64,000 nucleotides of DNA. Origin: Oceanobacillus timonensis (GTDB taxonomy: Bacteria; Bacillota; Bacilli; Bacillales; Amphibacillaceae). The notes beneath the pieces were generated by a model. That model did no database searches and was not told where the DNA came from. It saw only the letters and a program-made list of their open reading frames with translations. Where the stretch lies: NCBI RefSeq assembly GCF_900166635.1, contig NZ_LT800497.1, positions 968,303-1,032,302 of the forward strand, in the 5' to 3' direction. Made by a program: the position numbers and the translations under genes. Below, piece by piece: positions 34,333 through 43,566 of the stretch (within the stretch, counting starts at the first letter, position 1; each line of letters starts with the position of its first letter).

Positions 34333-35766
34333 ATGAAGAAACAAACAAGTGAAAATAATGATAAAGGTTATAAGAAAAGATATTGGGCGGTACCGGATGC
34401 CTTTATCATCATATTTGGGATATCGGTGCTCGCTGCAATTGCGACTTATATCATTCCAGCAGGGATGTATGAGAGGGAAGAAGTTGATGGTATTACGCAA
34501 GCTATTCCCAATAGTTTCAGCTTTGTAGAATCTTCTCCCACATCGTTGATGGATTTGTTTCTGGCTGTCCAGAAAGGAATGATTGAATCCGGCAATATCA
34601 TATTTTTAATATTTATGATAGGCGGAACGGTAGCTGTCCTAGAATCGACAGGTGCCATTGATGCCGGAATTAACTCTCTGATACGAAAGGCAAATGGTAA
34701 TAAAACGCTGCTTATTGCCGTAGTCAGTACCATTTTTGGTATTATATGTACGGTAGGTGTTGCTTCGAATGCAGTTATTGCTTTTATTCCTATCGGTATC
34801 GGACTGGCGCGGGCTATGAAATTGGATGCAATCGCCGGAGTTGCTATCATATATCTTGGTTATTTTGTCGGCAATACGGCGGGGGTTTTAGAACCTACTA
34901 TTTTAGGAGTTGCTCAATCGATTTCAGAATTACCTCTGTTTTCGGGATTGTTGCTGCGGTTGGCTGTGTTCATTGCTTTGCTGATTGTGACCATTATCTA
35001 TATCTGCAGGTATGTGAATAAAATCAGCAAGGATCCAAGCCGGAGTTTAATGAAAGCGAACCCTTTTATGGATAATCCGGGTGCAGAGGTAGAAGAGGAA
35101 AACAGAAGTGATGCATTTACAAAAAAACATATGGTTATTATTCTGATCTTCTTTATTTTTATCGGTATATTCCTATACGGCGCATTGAATCTCGAATGGT
35201 CCATTGATGAATTATCTGCTATCTTTATTATGATGGGAATTACGGTAGCTATTGTTGATAAGATAACACCAAATGAATTTATGAGAAAGTTTATGAATGG
35301 TGCGAGAAGTATTACATATGGAGCTCTCGTAGTCGGAATCGCCAGGGCAGTTATTGTTGTCATGGAAGACGGCAGAATACTGGACACGATTGTTCACGGT
35401 GCGCTGATTCCACTGGAGTCCTTACCTGTTATTTTAGGCGCTCAAGCACTTTACGTATTTAATTTATTGTTTAATTTACTCGTGACATCTGGTAGCGGAC
35501 AGGCTTCGATTGTCATGCCTTTAATGGTTCCACTGGTGGATATGCTTGATATTACCCGGCAGACGGGTGTACTGGCATTGAAGCTTGGCGATGGTATTAC
35601 AAATGTTATCACGCCTACTTCAGGGGTATTGATGGCGGTGCTCGCTGTTGGGAAAGTGCCATGGACAAAATGGGTACGGTTCGTTTACCCGTTAGTGTTA
35701 TTATGGATAGCAGTAGGTGCTATATTTATGGGAATCGCGGTTATGATTAACTACGGTCCATTTTAA
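34333..35766 (+). CDS. YfcC/DcuC-family carboxylate or amino acid carrier
   Basis: A 477-residue transporter with about 12 hydrophobic segments; PDAFIIIFGISVLAAIATYI, IPAGMYEREE and the repeated loops around STGAIDAGINSLI and TSGSGQASIVMPLMVPL are features of the YfcC (C4-dicarboxylate carrier PF03606) family. AAAGGAGG lies before the ATG. The next gene, 146 bases downstream on the same strand, is an M20 peptidase, suggesting import of a small peptide or N-acylated amino acid that is then hydrolysed. Substrate is not known. Confidence 0.87.
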   Translation: MKKQTSENNDKGYKKRYWAVPDAFIIIFGISVLAAIATYIIPAGMYEREEVDGITQAIPNSFSFVESSPTSLMDLFLAVQKGMIESGNIIFLIFMIGGTVAVLESTGAIDAGINSLIRKANGNKTLLIAVVSTIFGIICTVGVASNAVIAFIPIGIGLARAMKLDAIAGVAIIYLGYFVGNTAGVLEPTILGVAQSISELPLFSGLLLRLAVFIALLIVTIIYICRYVNKISKDPSRSLMKANPFMDNPGAEVEEENRSDAFTKKHMVIILIFFIFIGIFLYGALNLEWSIDELSAIFIMMGITVAIVDKITPNEFMRKFMNGARSITYGALVVGIARAVIVVMEDGRILDTIVHGALIPLESLPVILGAQALYVFNLLFNLLVTSGSGQASIVMPLMVPLVDMLDITRQTGVLALKLGDGITNVITPTSGVLMAVLAVGKVPWTKWVRFVYPLVLLWIAVGAIFMGIAVMINYGPF

Positions 35767-35912
35767 GCATTTGGCTGATGGAACGGTTGTGCTGTTTATT
35801 CTTTGAATAGGCAGCCCTCTTTTTTAAATAAGAATCATAAGTTTTCGTTTGAAGCTTTTATAAAACGGATAGAGTGACAAGTAGAGTCAAAAAAATGAAG
35901 GTGGAGGAAGTA

Positions 35913-37052
35913 ATGATGCAAGTATACGAAGAAAAACATTTTAATGACATGTTGGAAATGCTTGAACAATTGGTGAATATGGACAGCGGATCGAACGACA
36001 AAGACGGTGTAGACAGGGTTGGTACATTTCTCCGGGAAGCATACGAACAAATCGGGTTTGTTTCGGAAGTACACGAGAATGACACATATGGAAATTCCAT
36101 CTCATTACGTCATCAAGACGCTGCAAATCCGGATATTTTAATCTTGGCACATATGGATACGGTCTTTCCATCAGGAACAGCAAAAGAACGGCCGTTTACT
36201 GTCCGTGACGGACGGGCTTATGGACCTGGCGTGATCGATATGAAGGGTAGTCAGGCCATGTTGTTTTATACAATGAAAACCTTAATGGAACAGCAAAACG
36301 CAGCTTATAAGCATGTCGAAATTGTACTGAATAGTGATGAAGAAGTTGGAACAGTTTCTTCAAGGGCGCTGATTGAAGAAAAGACAAAAGGGAAAAAAGC
36401 TGCTCTTGTTATGGAACCGGCAAGAGAAAATGGTTCCATTGTCAGTTCACGGCGTGGAAGCGGACGATATGACCTCGATATTAAAGGACGTTCCGCGCAT
36501 TCAGGGATGAATCCAGAACGGGGTATCAATGCAATTGAAGAGTTGGCACATAAAATCATTGATTTGCAGGGGCTTTCCGATCCGGAAAATAACCTGCATG
36601 TCAATGTCGGGATGATCGAAGGAGGTACGTCCGTCAATACCATAGCTCCATCGGCGAAAGCTTCTATTGATGTACGGATCAGCACGGCTTCGCAAGGAGA
36701 AACCATTGATAAAGAGATTCAAGCGATTGCCCGCAAGCATGCAGTCGACGGAACGGAAATAACCTTGACTGGCGGAATCAACCGTCCGCCAATGGAATGG
36801 TCGGACGAAGTACAACGTCTCGTTGATATCATCCAAGCTGAAGCTGGAAAAATCGGGCTGAATGTCCAAGATACAGCAACTGGCGGCGGATCAGATGCAT
36901 CCTTTACAGCTGCAATGGGCGTACCGACTGTTGATGGTCTGGGACCTGTTGGCGGAAAGCAGCATACCAGTGAAGAATACCTGGTAGTGGACAGTCTGAT
37001 GGAACGAATGGCGTTATTTACGAATGTTTTGGAGCAGTTAAGTAAGGAATAA
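35913..37052 (+). CDS. M20-family metallopeptidase, carboxypeptidase G2-like
   Basis: A 379-residue dizinc hydrolase. Metal ligands and catalytic residues are seen in LAHMDTVFPSG (His, Asp), PGVIDMKG (bridging Asp), NSDEEVGTVSS (Glu-Glu) and MEPARENG; the dimerisation domain begins HSGMNPERG. It resembles glutamate carboxypeptidases that release a C-terminal Glu. I start at the ATG at 35913, which follows GGTGGAGG; an in-frame stretch upstream to 35874 has no better site. It follows the YfcC carrier and may hydrolyse its substrate in the cytosol. Confidence 0.88.
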   Translation: MMQVYEEKHFNDMLEMLEQLVNMDSGSNDKDGVDRVGTFLREAYEQIGFVSEVHENDTYGNSISLRHQDAANPDILILAHMDTVFPSGTAKERPFTVRDGRAYGPGVIDMKGSQAMLFYTMKTLMEQQNAAYKHVEIVLNSDEEVGTVSSRALIEEKTKGKKAALVMEPARENGSIVSSRRGSGRYDLDIKGRSAHSGMNPERGINAIEELAHKIIDLQGLSDPENNLHVNVGMIEGGTSVNTIAPSAKASIDVRISTASQGETIDKEIQAIARKHAVDGTEITLTGGINRPPMEWSDEVQRLVDIIQAEAGKIGLNVQDTATGGGSDASFTAAMGVPTVDGLGPVGGKQHTSEEYLVVDSLMERMALFTNVLEQLSKE

Positions 37053-37146
37053 CAGATTCCATTGACGTTTGCATGAAGATATCTTTGCAAGCTGCTTGGG
37101 GCATGTTTTGTTCTTAAAAATGGAAAAGATGTTCATAAGAGAGGGT

Positions 37147-37184
37147 AAGATGGGTGCTTTTGATTGAAGAGCACCCGTCTTTTT
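37147..37184 (+). terminator. Rho-independent terminator of the M20 gene
   Basis: AAGATGGGTGCT pairs with AGCACCCGTCTT around a short loop, followed by a T-run. Confidence 0.85.
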
Positions 37185-37310
37185 GTGTCTATTCGTGCCG
37201 GAACGCTGCTTTTCACATCCAGTTGAAAAGCTGTTTAGCATCTTTTTAAACAAATACGAGGCACGTGCTGGTCAGGTTATTCCCGCATGAAATAAAAACA
37301 GAGAGACCTG

Positions 37311-37772
37311 TTACTCTTCCAATGGACGAATGTAAAAGCCGGCAACTTCCTTATTGCTGTTAATAGAAACATTCAAAATAGTAGATTGGTCACCGAATGC
37401 TCCCTCGTAAATAAAGGAATAGGATGCATCTGCTTGTTGTTCATCCACGTAATCAAATCCCGTAAAGGCACCAAATGCTGTTTCCATTTCATCCCAAATA
37501 GCTTCTAAGTCACCGGAAGCCATTTCCGTCGCCATCGTCTCATCATAAAGCGCTTCTGCTTCGTCATAATCCCCATCACGAATATGTGTTAAGAATGTCT
37601 CAGAAGTTTCGGAGGCTTCTTCTAATGTGATCGGAATCGTGTCGTCACTGTCTGTTTCTTCCTGGTTATTGGCATTATCATCTTCTGAAGAGGTGTTTGT
37701 ATCTCCACAAGCTGCTAAAAATGTCATCGCGAACATAGCGATGATTGCAATCATAAAGGCTTTTACGTTCAT
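37311..37772 (-). CDS. Small secreted lipoprotein
   Basis: A 153-residue lipoprotein. The signal MNVKAFMIAIIAMFAMTFLA ends in a lipobox AAC with an acidic Asn/Glu/Asp linker, then a compact domain with DGDYDEAEALYDETMA and later strands, the pattern of DUF4878/DUF3887-type domains of the NTF2-like fold. The upstream ATG at 37778 is too close to AAAGGAG, so the ATG at 37772 is used. It is followed on the minus strand by nothing obvious, and preceded by a lipoprotein hydrolase whose N-terminal domain looks related, 36 bases away; they are probably cotranscribed. Confidence 0.78.
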   Translation of the reverse strand: MNVKAFMIAIIAMFAMTFLAACGDTNTSSEDDNANNQEETDSDDTIPITLEEASETSETFLTHIRDGDYDEAEALYDETMATEMASGDLEAIWDEMETAFGAFTGFDYVDEQQADASYSFIYEGAFGDQSTILNVSINSNKEVAGFYIRPLEE

Positions 37773-37808
37773 TATCATACACTCCTTTTTAATCGGTTAA
37801 GCCATTAT

Positions 37809-39134
37809 TTACTCTGCCTGTTCTTTTATCCAAGTGCTGATATCTGTAATAACCTGTTCATCCACATGTCCGGGAATATTGTATTCCTCCACTGTCCCTT
37901 TATTTTCTCCTTGTGACAGAATAAAGTTATGGTTCAGATTTGGATAAGTTTTCAGCGTTGCTTGTGATTCATTTTCAAAAATGTCTTTCCATGCGGCAAA
38001 ATCTTTCTCCATAGTTACCTGAAAATCTGCTTCTCCCTGCATAATCAGCAGCGGTTTATTGGAATCTAGTGCGATTTGGCCGACGTCATACTGGTCCATT
38101 TCATGAAAATAATATCCGCTCATACCGCCAAAGTTATATTCCATGGCTTCTATCGGAGGTATATCCTGTAAACGTGCTGCAAGGTCTTTGAATGCTTCCG
38201 CCTGTTCTTTTCTTTGAGCGGCTGCTTCTTCACTCAGATTATCCGGAATGACATAGATTTGCTGGTCATACATGATTTCCCATAATGGACGTGGGGAGCC
38301 GGCCAGCAGAATCATTCCGGCTGTATCTGCTTCATCATTAATCCGTGGCGCAACGATGGCGCCTAATGAATGTCCGCCAATATAGACTTGATCAGTCTGA
38401 ATGCGTGCCTCGTCTTGCAGTATTGCCGCTGCTTCTACGGCATCATCAATCGTCTCTTCCTGAACCGATATGGATGCGCCTAAATCAGCTGCCATCTTCT
38501 CCCCATGCGTATAAGTACGTTTATCGTAACGCAGCACGGCAATTCCTTTCTCGGCTAATCCGTAAGCGATATCTTGAAAAGGTTTGTAGCTGTAGATGGA
38601 CTCATTCCTATCATTAGGGCCGGAGCCATGGACAAGAACGACAGCCGGAAAAGGGCCATCTTCCTTAGCAGGCAAGGTCAATACAGCATCTAGCGGATAC
38701 CCTTCTTCCGCTTCAATTGTCATTTCTTCCTCCACCACAGAATCAGGCAATGCTAATTCTTGTTCTGGAGGTGCTATTTCTAAACTCTCCAGTTTTTCTT
38801 CGTTATTCCAAACCATATGGACCTCCATTATTGCGTCATCAAAAATAACTTCCTCTGTAACCGCTGTTTCTTCTTCGTCAGCAGTTGTTTCTAAATGACT
38901 GGTTTCTTCCAACGTACTTCCTCGATTTGCTTCCCAGGATAATTGCAGTTCAGAAGGCGGGTATTTTTCTGAAAGTGCATTTGAAAAGTATGCTTCCGTG
39001 ACTTGCTGGTATTCCTCATCTTGTAATTGCTGCAGCATCTCGTCTGCGTTCTTTTCTGCTATGCTTTTCTGATCAGTACAGGCAGAAAGGAAGAACAGCA
39101 TGAAACCAGCCAGGAATATGTATCTTTTGTTCAA
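37809..39134 (-). CDS. Membrane-anchored alpha/beta hydrolase with an N-terminal DUF3887-like domain
   Basis: A 441-residue lipoprotein hydrolase. The signal MNKRYIFLAGFMLFFLSAC has a lipobox; residues about 25-120 form a DUF3887-like domain (EMLQQLQDEEYQQVTEAYF); the rest is an alpha/beta hydrolase with the oxyanion segment VVLVHGSGPNDRN, nucleophile GGHSLGAIV, acid QGEADFQVT and histidine YPNLNHNFI. It starts at TTG, six bases after GGAGGGG; the longer frame to 39170 begins before that site. It probably cleaves an ester outside the membrane; the substrate is unknown. The next gene downstream is a second small lipoprotein. Confidence 0.87.
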   Translation of the reverse strand: MNKRYIFLAGFMLFFLSACTDQKSIAEKNADEMLQQLQDEEYQQVTEAYFSNALSEKYPPSELQLSWEANRGSTLEETSHLETTADEEETAVTEEVIFDDAIMEVHMVWNNEEKLESLEIAPPEQELALPDSVVEEEMTIEAEEGYPLDAVLTLPAKEDGPFPAVVLVHGSGPNDRNESIYSYKPFQDIAYGLAEKGIAVLRYDKRTYTHGEKMAADLGASISVQEETIDDAVEAAAILQDEARIQTDQVYIGGHSLGAIVAPRINDEADTAGMILLAGSPRPLWEIMYDQQIYVIPDNLSEEAAAQRKEQAEAFKDLAARLQDIPPIEAMEYNFGGMSGYYFHEMDQYDVGQIALDSNKPLLIMQGEADFQVTMEKDFAAWKDIFENESQATLKTYPNLNHNFILSQGENKGTVEEYNIPGHVDEQVITDISTWIKEQAE

Positions 39135-39320
39135 AACAATCCCCTCCTTTCTTTCTATTGGAATAAGCATAGAAAAACGCTACCTATATTTACGATTGAT
39201 GAAAGTATTATGTTTCAAAACAGTCTAATTATTTGTTGGTTTTTGTTTATTTCGTTAAGATAGAATTATACTCGTAAGAATCGGATGGCAATTGGATTTT
39301 TAAAGAAAGAGGTGGAAGCT

Positions 39321-39728
39321 ATGCCAACAAATACAGAAGTTTTTCAAGTGAAGACAAATCATAAACAGGAGTTTGTTTTTTTAGATAAACAATTGGATGA
39401 CATATTGGAACAGAGCGGTGTACAGGAAGGGATAATGGTTGTCTATTGTCCGCATACAACCGGTGCGATTACCATTAATGAAAATGCAGATCCGGATGTA
39501 CGCCGTGATTTATCGCTTGGTCTGGATGAGACTTTTCCAAATAAAGCAGCCTATGTTCATATGGAAGGCAATTCTGACGGGCATATGAAATCCTCGGTTG
39601 TAGGAGCGAGTGAGACATTAATTATTTCGAATGGGCAGCTGGTTCTTGGAACATGGCAAAGTGTCTATTTTTGTGAATTTGATGGACCAAGAACACGAAA
39701 AGTATATGTGAAAATAATAGAAGGTTAA
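39321..39728 (+). CDS. yjbQ: YjbQ-family protein
   Basis: A 135-residue protein of the conserved YjbQ (UPF0047) family. Recognisable segments are YCPHTTGAITINENADPDV, HMEGNSDGHMKSSVVG and YFCEFDGPRTRKVYVKI, with conserved histidines and Asp/Glu that surround a putative metal site. Some members have weak thiamine-phosphate synthase activity, but the physiological role is uncertain. The start at the ATG at 39321 follows GAGGTGG; the in-frame stretch from 39285 is not needed. It is followed after 29 bases by a tyrosine phosphatase gene on the same strand. Confidence 0.88.
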   Translation: MPTNTEVFQVKTNHKQEFVFLDKQLDDILEQSGVQEGIMVVYCPHTTGAITINENADPDVRRDLSLGLDETFPNKAAYVHMEGNSDGHMKSSVVGASETLIISNGQLVLGTWQSVYFCEFDGPRTRKVYVKIIEG

Positions 39729-39757
39729 GACAGAAGAAGGAAAGAGGAGACGGTATT

Positions 39758-40498
39758 TTGACGGCAGAGACATTATTATATCATCCGGACAGACATATTG
39801 TATTGGAAGGGACACAGAATCTCCGGGATTTAGGAGGCTATCCCACAAAGGATGGCAAGCAGACAAAATGGGGCAAATACTACCGGTCAGATTCCCTGCA
39901 TCTGGTGACTCCCGAGGGGCATGCTTTTTTACAAGCAGAAAAAGGCATTCACACCATGATTGACTTACGGTTGAGCGTGGAAGGGAAGTACAAGAAAAAA
40001 GATAAAGCACGGTATGATTTCTATAATATCCCATTAATTGATCCGGCTACATTTACCACAAAAAAACCTGCAACGTTGGTCGAAATGTATATTCTTATGT
40101 TAGAGAGCAGCAAAGTGAAATTCAAAGAAATTATGGATATTTTCCTGGAAAAGAGAGGAGAACCTGTTCTTTTTCATTGTCGTGTCGGGAAAGATCGGAC
40201 TGGCGTCCTTGCAGCTCTTTTATTAGACCTGGCTGGTGTGCCAAGAGATGTGATTGTGCAAGATTATGCGTTAACCAGTGTATATAAAGAGATAACCGAA
40301 GAGGAGTTGCATAAACGTCCGCCAATGATGTCGCGCAGTCAATTTAAGACCATGCTTGGCTGTGAACCTTCTTATATGGAGTCATTTTTGGACTATTTAT
40401 ATAAAGAATACGGAAATGCAGCCGGCTTTTTAAAGGATGTTGGTTTGACGGAAGAAGAGATACATTTATTACGTGCTGACTTTGTAGAAGAAGTATAA
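39758..40498 (+). CDS. Protein tyrosine/serine phosphatase (PTP-like, Y_phosphatase3)
   Basis: A 246-residue phosphatase. The N-terminal segment NLRDLGGYPTKDGKQTKWG is diagnostic of the Y_phosphatase3 family, and the catalytic loop is HCRVGKDRTG, a perfect HCx5R signature; the general-acid Asp probably lies in IPLIDPATF. It removes phosphate from phosphotyrosine or phosphoinositides in related bacterial enzymes. The start is a TTG eight bases after AGAGGAG. It follows yjbQ closely and ends at the terminator near 40509. Confidence 0.88.
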   Translation: MTAETLLYHPDRHIVLEGTQNLRDLGGYPTKDGKQTKWGKYYRSDSLHLVTPEGHAFLQAEKGIHTMIDLRLSVEGKYKKKDKARYDFYNIPLIDPATFTTKKPATLVEMYILMLESSKVKFKEIMDIFLEKRGEPVLFHCRVGKDRTGVLAALLLDLAGVPRDVIVQDYALTSVYKEITEEELHKRPPMMSRSQFKTMLGCEPSYMESFLDYLYKEYGNAAGFLKDVGLTEEEIHLLRADFVEEV

Positions 40499-40504
40499 GT
40501 GGAT

Positions 40505-40546
40505 AAGGGGAGACAACGGATGGTTTATGCCGTTGTCTCCTTTATA
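40505..40546 (+). terminator. Rho-independent terminator after the phosphatase
   Basis: GGAGACAACGG pairs perfectly with CCGTTGTCTCC, with flanking A and T extensions. Confidence 0.88.
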
Positions 40547-40645
40547 ATGCAAAAAACTTCTTCTTTGCGCATGGAGAAAAAACAATTGTGTAATAGAAGA
40601 AGCGCAGATATCTGACTGTGTATTATAAAAACATAAAGAGTCCAA

Positions 40646-40716
40646 GAAAAGGGTAGTTAAATAGCTGCTCTTTTTTATTTATAAGCAGCTAGCTCAATCG
40701 GGCAAGCTGCTTTTTT
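40646..40716 (+). promoter_or_regulatory. Possible attenuator upstream of the amidase
   Basis: Segment A (AGCTGCT, 40663-40669), B (AAGCAGCT, 40683-40690) and C (AGCTGCTT, 40705-40712) can pair as A-B or B-C. B-C is followed by a T-run (terminator); A itself can also close a weak hairpin with GGGTAG before its own T-run. The two states are mutually exclusive, and the whole lies within 100 bases upstream of the amidase start. Confidence 0.5.
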
Positions 40717-40741
40717 AATAAATTAATCAGGAGGTTTTTAA

Positions 40742-41803
40742 ATGGTGAAAATTAAAAATCAATTGATTCATAGCACTCCAAATAGTCATGGTCAAAATAA
40801 CAAAAAACGTTATATTACGGTTCATGAAACGGATAACCCTGATAAAGGTGTGGGTGCTCAAACACATGCAAATTTACAGTCAAATGGAAATTCGCGTAGT
40901 GCGAATTGGCACTGGCAAGTAGATGATAAAATTGCTATAAAGTCATTCGATCATCGTTTTTCTTTATGGGCAGCGGGCGACGGTTCTGGGGACGGAAATT
41001 TAAATTCTATTCATGTTGAAATTTGTGTTAATAGTGACAGCAATTATAAAAAAGCGTGCGAAAATGCTGCTGAATTAGTAAAAAAAATCATGAATGATGA
41101 GGGGATTTCTCCATCTAATGTTGTTCAACATCATCATTGGAGCGGGAAACATTGTCCTAGGAAAATGCGTGATGGCAATGCCGGGGTTACATGGAACCAA
41201 TTTAAAAACATGATTAGTGATGCATCCGGTAATACAGACGGTGGCTCTAACAGCTCAGGAACAACCTGGACAAAAGTAACCGGAAATTGGACAGGGCAGA
41301 CGCTTGGAAATGGTGAATACGGCACTCCGGTAAAACAGTTACAAACCAAACTGGCCAATAATCAACCGCCTTTTTATCCAAATAAAGGGGCTGACAATAA
41401 TGGTATTGACAGTTATTATGGTAACAATACAGAGGATGCAGTAAGTCGTTTTCAATCCTATTATGGCTTAAATGTAGACGGGTTGGCTGGGAAGCAAGTG
41501 TATAATAAGTTAAATGAATCCAATTCGCAAAATGCTAAAAAGGGTAGCTCAAAATCATTTTCTGGATTGCCTGACGCCGTTTATCGAGCAAGGAAACCTT
41601 ATCCATCCGGAAGTGGTGTAAGAGCAGTGCAAGAGGCGCTGGCATCTAAATATTACTATCCGAATAAAGGCGCAAAAAACAATGGAATTGATGGCGTATA
41701 TGGTCCGAATACTGCCAATGCTGTTAAAAGGTATCAATCAATGCACGGATTAACTGTTGATGGTGTGTATGGACCAAAAACAAAAGCATCCCTTGAAAAA
41801 TAA
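40742..41803 (+). CDS. N-acetylmuramoyl-L-alanine amidase with two peptidoglycan-binding domains
   Basis: A 353-residue hydrolase. The amidase_2 domain (about residues 5-155) has TVHETDNPDKG, SANWHWQVDDKIAI and the zinc ligands in QHHHWSGKHCPRKM. Two PG_binding_1 repeats follow, in about 180-260 and 275-352, each with an N-KGA-NNGID-YG-NT-AV-R-Q pattern (YPNKGADNNGID, YPNKGAKNNGID). There is no signal peptide, as in prophage-type or spore-related amidases such as XlyA/CwlA. The start has CAGGAGG. It sits alone with no phage neighbours, so it could be a leftover prophage lysin or a mother-cell lytic enzyme. Confidence 0.88.
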   Translation: MVKIKNQLIHSTPNSHGQNNKKRYITVHETDNPDKGVGAQTHANLQSNGNSRSANWHWQVDDKIAIKSFDHRFSLWAAGDGSGDGNLNSIHVEICVNSDSNYKKACENAAELVKKIMNDEGISPSNVVQHHHWSGKHCPRKMRDGNAGVTWNQFKNMISDASGNTDGGSNSSGTTWTKVTGNWTGQTLGNGEYGTPVKQLQTKLANNQPPFYPNKGADNNGIDSYYGNNTEDAVSRFQSYYGLNVDGLAGKQVYNKLNESNSQNAKKGSSKSFSGLPDAVYRARKPYPSGSGVRAVQEALASKYYYPNKGAKNNGIDGVYGPNTANAVKRYQSMHGLTVDGVYGPKTKASLEK

Positions 41804-41891
41804 AAAAACTCCCTTACAATGACAGAATTGCTGATATAACATACGCTGTGGATAATTGAAAATTTCTTTGGCGAATGGAAACTCAAAGATT

Positions 41892-41926
41892 AGGCGCCCC
41901 GAAATGCGCAAGGGGCGTCTTTTCTT
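41892..41926 (+). terminator. Rho-independent terminator of the amidase
   Basis: AGGCGCCCC pairs with GGGGCGTCT around an 11-base loop, followed by TTTCTT. Confidence 0.8.
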
Positions 41927-42047
41927 ATTTCCTTTTATCATACAAAGACACCCCAAACGATAGATTTTACTCTTGGACTTGGGGTGAAGTGTTCGCTTGT
42001 GGCTTGATTGTTTATGAGTAATCTATTTTAGAATTTATCATTCGTTT

Positions 42048-43340
42048 CTAGAGTGCTATCGCTGTTAATATAAGATGAATAAGAAATAAACTTCCAATTA
42101 CATACATCGTTTTATGAACCTCTTTTTTCTTGCCCGCAAGAATATGGAGAAGCGGATAAGAAACAAAACCAAAGGCTATCCCATCAGCTATCGAATGGGT
42201 CAATGGAATGAAAGCAACAGTGAGATAAGCAGGGAACCAATTAAGAGTTGAATCAAAGGAAATATTTGCCAAAGACCGCATCATTATCCCGCCAACAATC
42301 AAAAGCACTGGTGCAATTGCATTATCGGGAATATGAGAAATAAGGGGCAGAGCAAATAACGTTAGACCAAATAGAACCCCTGTCGTTAATGATGATAATC
42401 CTGTCTTACCTCCAGCTGATATTCCGGCAGTTGTTTCAGCAGTCGCAACAGTCGGACTTGTGCCGAACACACCAGAACTCATTGCAGAGATGGCACTTGC
42501 CTGAAGCACGCGTTTCGTTTTATCAGGACGCTGTAACATCGATACATATCCAGAAATCAAACCAATGTTTTCAAAGGTGAGAACCATTGTCATCGCAAAT
42601 ACAGATGTCCAAAAAGAAACAGTCCAGATATTGGTGAAATCCATTTGGAAAAAAACATTACTATACTCGCTAAGAGACGCATTCATCATTTCTTGCTCTG
42701 TTCCTACCCCAAGAACCTTTCCAATGAAAACACCACAAATTATCGCCCAAAGAAAATGGCCAGGAACATTACGAACATATAGCACCATTGCTATTAAAAA
42801 GGTAAGAAGTGTTGCTAAGGGGAGAGGATTTGAAAGTGCGGAAAGTTGTACAAAAGTTTCTGGATCCGCTTCAATGAGTCCTCCCTTTTCTAGACCAATA
42901 AAAGTAAGAAGGAAACCAATCCCTGCTGTAACAGCGTGCTTCATCATCTCTGGAATAGCTCTATTTAAAAGGTCAGCAAGCTTTGTAAACGCAATTACTA
43001 CAAAGAGAAAACCTGCAATAAAGACAATCGCAAGTGCCTCTTGCCAGTGCATTCCAGTCCCATGTACAAATGTAAAAGTGAACATCGCGTTGATTCCCAT
43101 TGCCGGCATGAGAATAATTGGTGCGTTGGCATAGAATCCCATTATAAAACAACCGATGAATGAAGCTAGAACGGTGGATATAATTGCACCTTCAAGCGGA
43201 ATACCAGCATCTGCTAAAATTGTACTATTAACAGCGACAATATACACTGCTGCTAAAAATGCAGTTACCCCAGAAGTAACTTCCTGCTTCACTGAAGTCC
43301 CTTGTTCATGAAGTTGGTAATACTGTTTTAAGTGCTTCAT
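42048..43340 (-). CDS. NCS2-family purine permease (PbuG/PbuO type)
   Basis: A 430-residue carrier of the AzgA-like NCS2 family with about 12-14 hydrophobic segments. Typical signatures are EVTSGVTAFLAAVYIVAVNS, PIILMPAMGINAMFTFTF and VFGTSPTVATAETTAGISAG. It imports hypoxanthine, guanine or adenine by proton symport. There is no purine riboswitch in the leader, unlike many Bacillus xpt-pbuX genes, and no strong PurR-box was recognised. The ATG is preceded only by GAGAG. It is flanked upstream by a collagen-like gene. Confidence 0.9.
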   Translation of the reverse strand: MKHLKQYYQLHEQGTSVKQEVTSGVTAFLAAVYIVAVNSTILADAGIPLEGAIISTVLASFIGCFIMGFYANAPIILMPAMGINAMFTFTFVHGTGMHWQEALAIVFIAGFLFVVIAFTKLADLLNRAIPEMMKHAVTAGIGFLLTFIGLEKGGLIEADPETFVQLSALSNPLPLATLLTFLIAMVLYVRNVPGHFLWAIICGVFIGKVLGVGTEQEMMNASLSEYSNVFFQMDFTNIWTVSFWTSVFAMTMVLTFENIGLISGYVSMLQRPDKTKRVLQASAISAMSSGVFGTSPTVATAETTAGISAGGKTGLSSLTTGVLFGLTLFALPLISHIPDNAIAPVLLIVGGIMMRSLANISFDSTLNWFPAYLTVAFIPLTHSIADGIAFGFVSYPLLHILAGKKKEVHKTMYVIGSLFLIHLILTAIAL

Positions 43341-43517
43341 TTATTTTCTCTCTTCTAATTTTGCCCTCACCCACCCAGTGAATATACACTGTTGCGCATT
43401 GTAGCATAGCGTTTCTTTCAAAGTCAAGTAACCATTGCTGTAACGGAATGAGGAACAATTTTTATTGTTCTTTTTAACTGCCTGATAGATTATTGGCGCC
43501 CGTATTTGCCGGAAAGT

Positions 43518-43564
43518 AAAACATGGCAAGCTGCACCTTTGAAAGACGTAGCTTGCCATGTTTT
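43518..43564 (-). terminator. Strong terminator of the collagen-like gene
   Basis: AAAACATGGCAAGCT and AGCTTGCCATGTTTT form a 15-bp perfect stem, extended by two pairs, with T-runs on both sides. It ends the minus-strand collagen-like gene, three bases after its stop. Confidence 0.88.
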
Positions 43565-43566
43565 CT

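Noticed and set aside
43341..43566. Purine riboswitch upstream of the purine permease
   Set aside because: None of the conserved purine-riboswitch core or loop sequences were found in the leader; the only hairpins are the collagen-gene terminator and an AT-rich stem at 43453.
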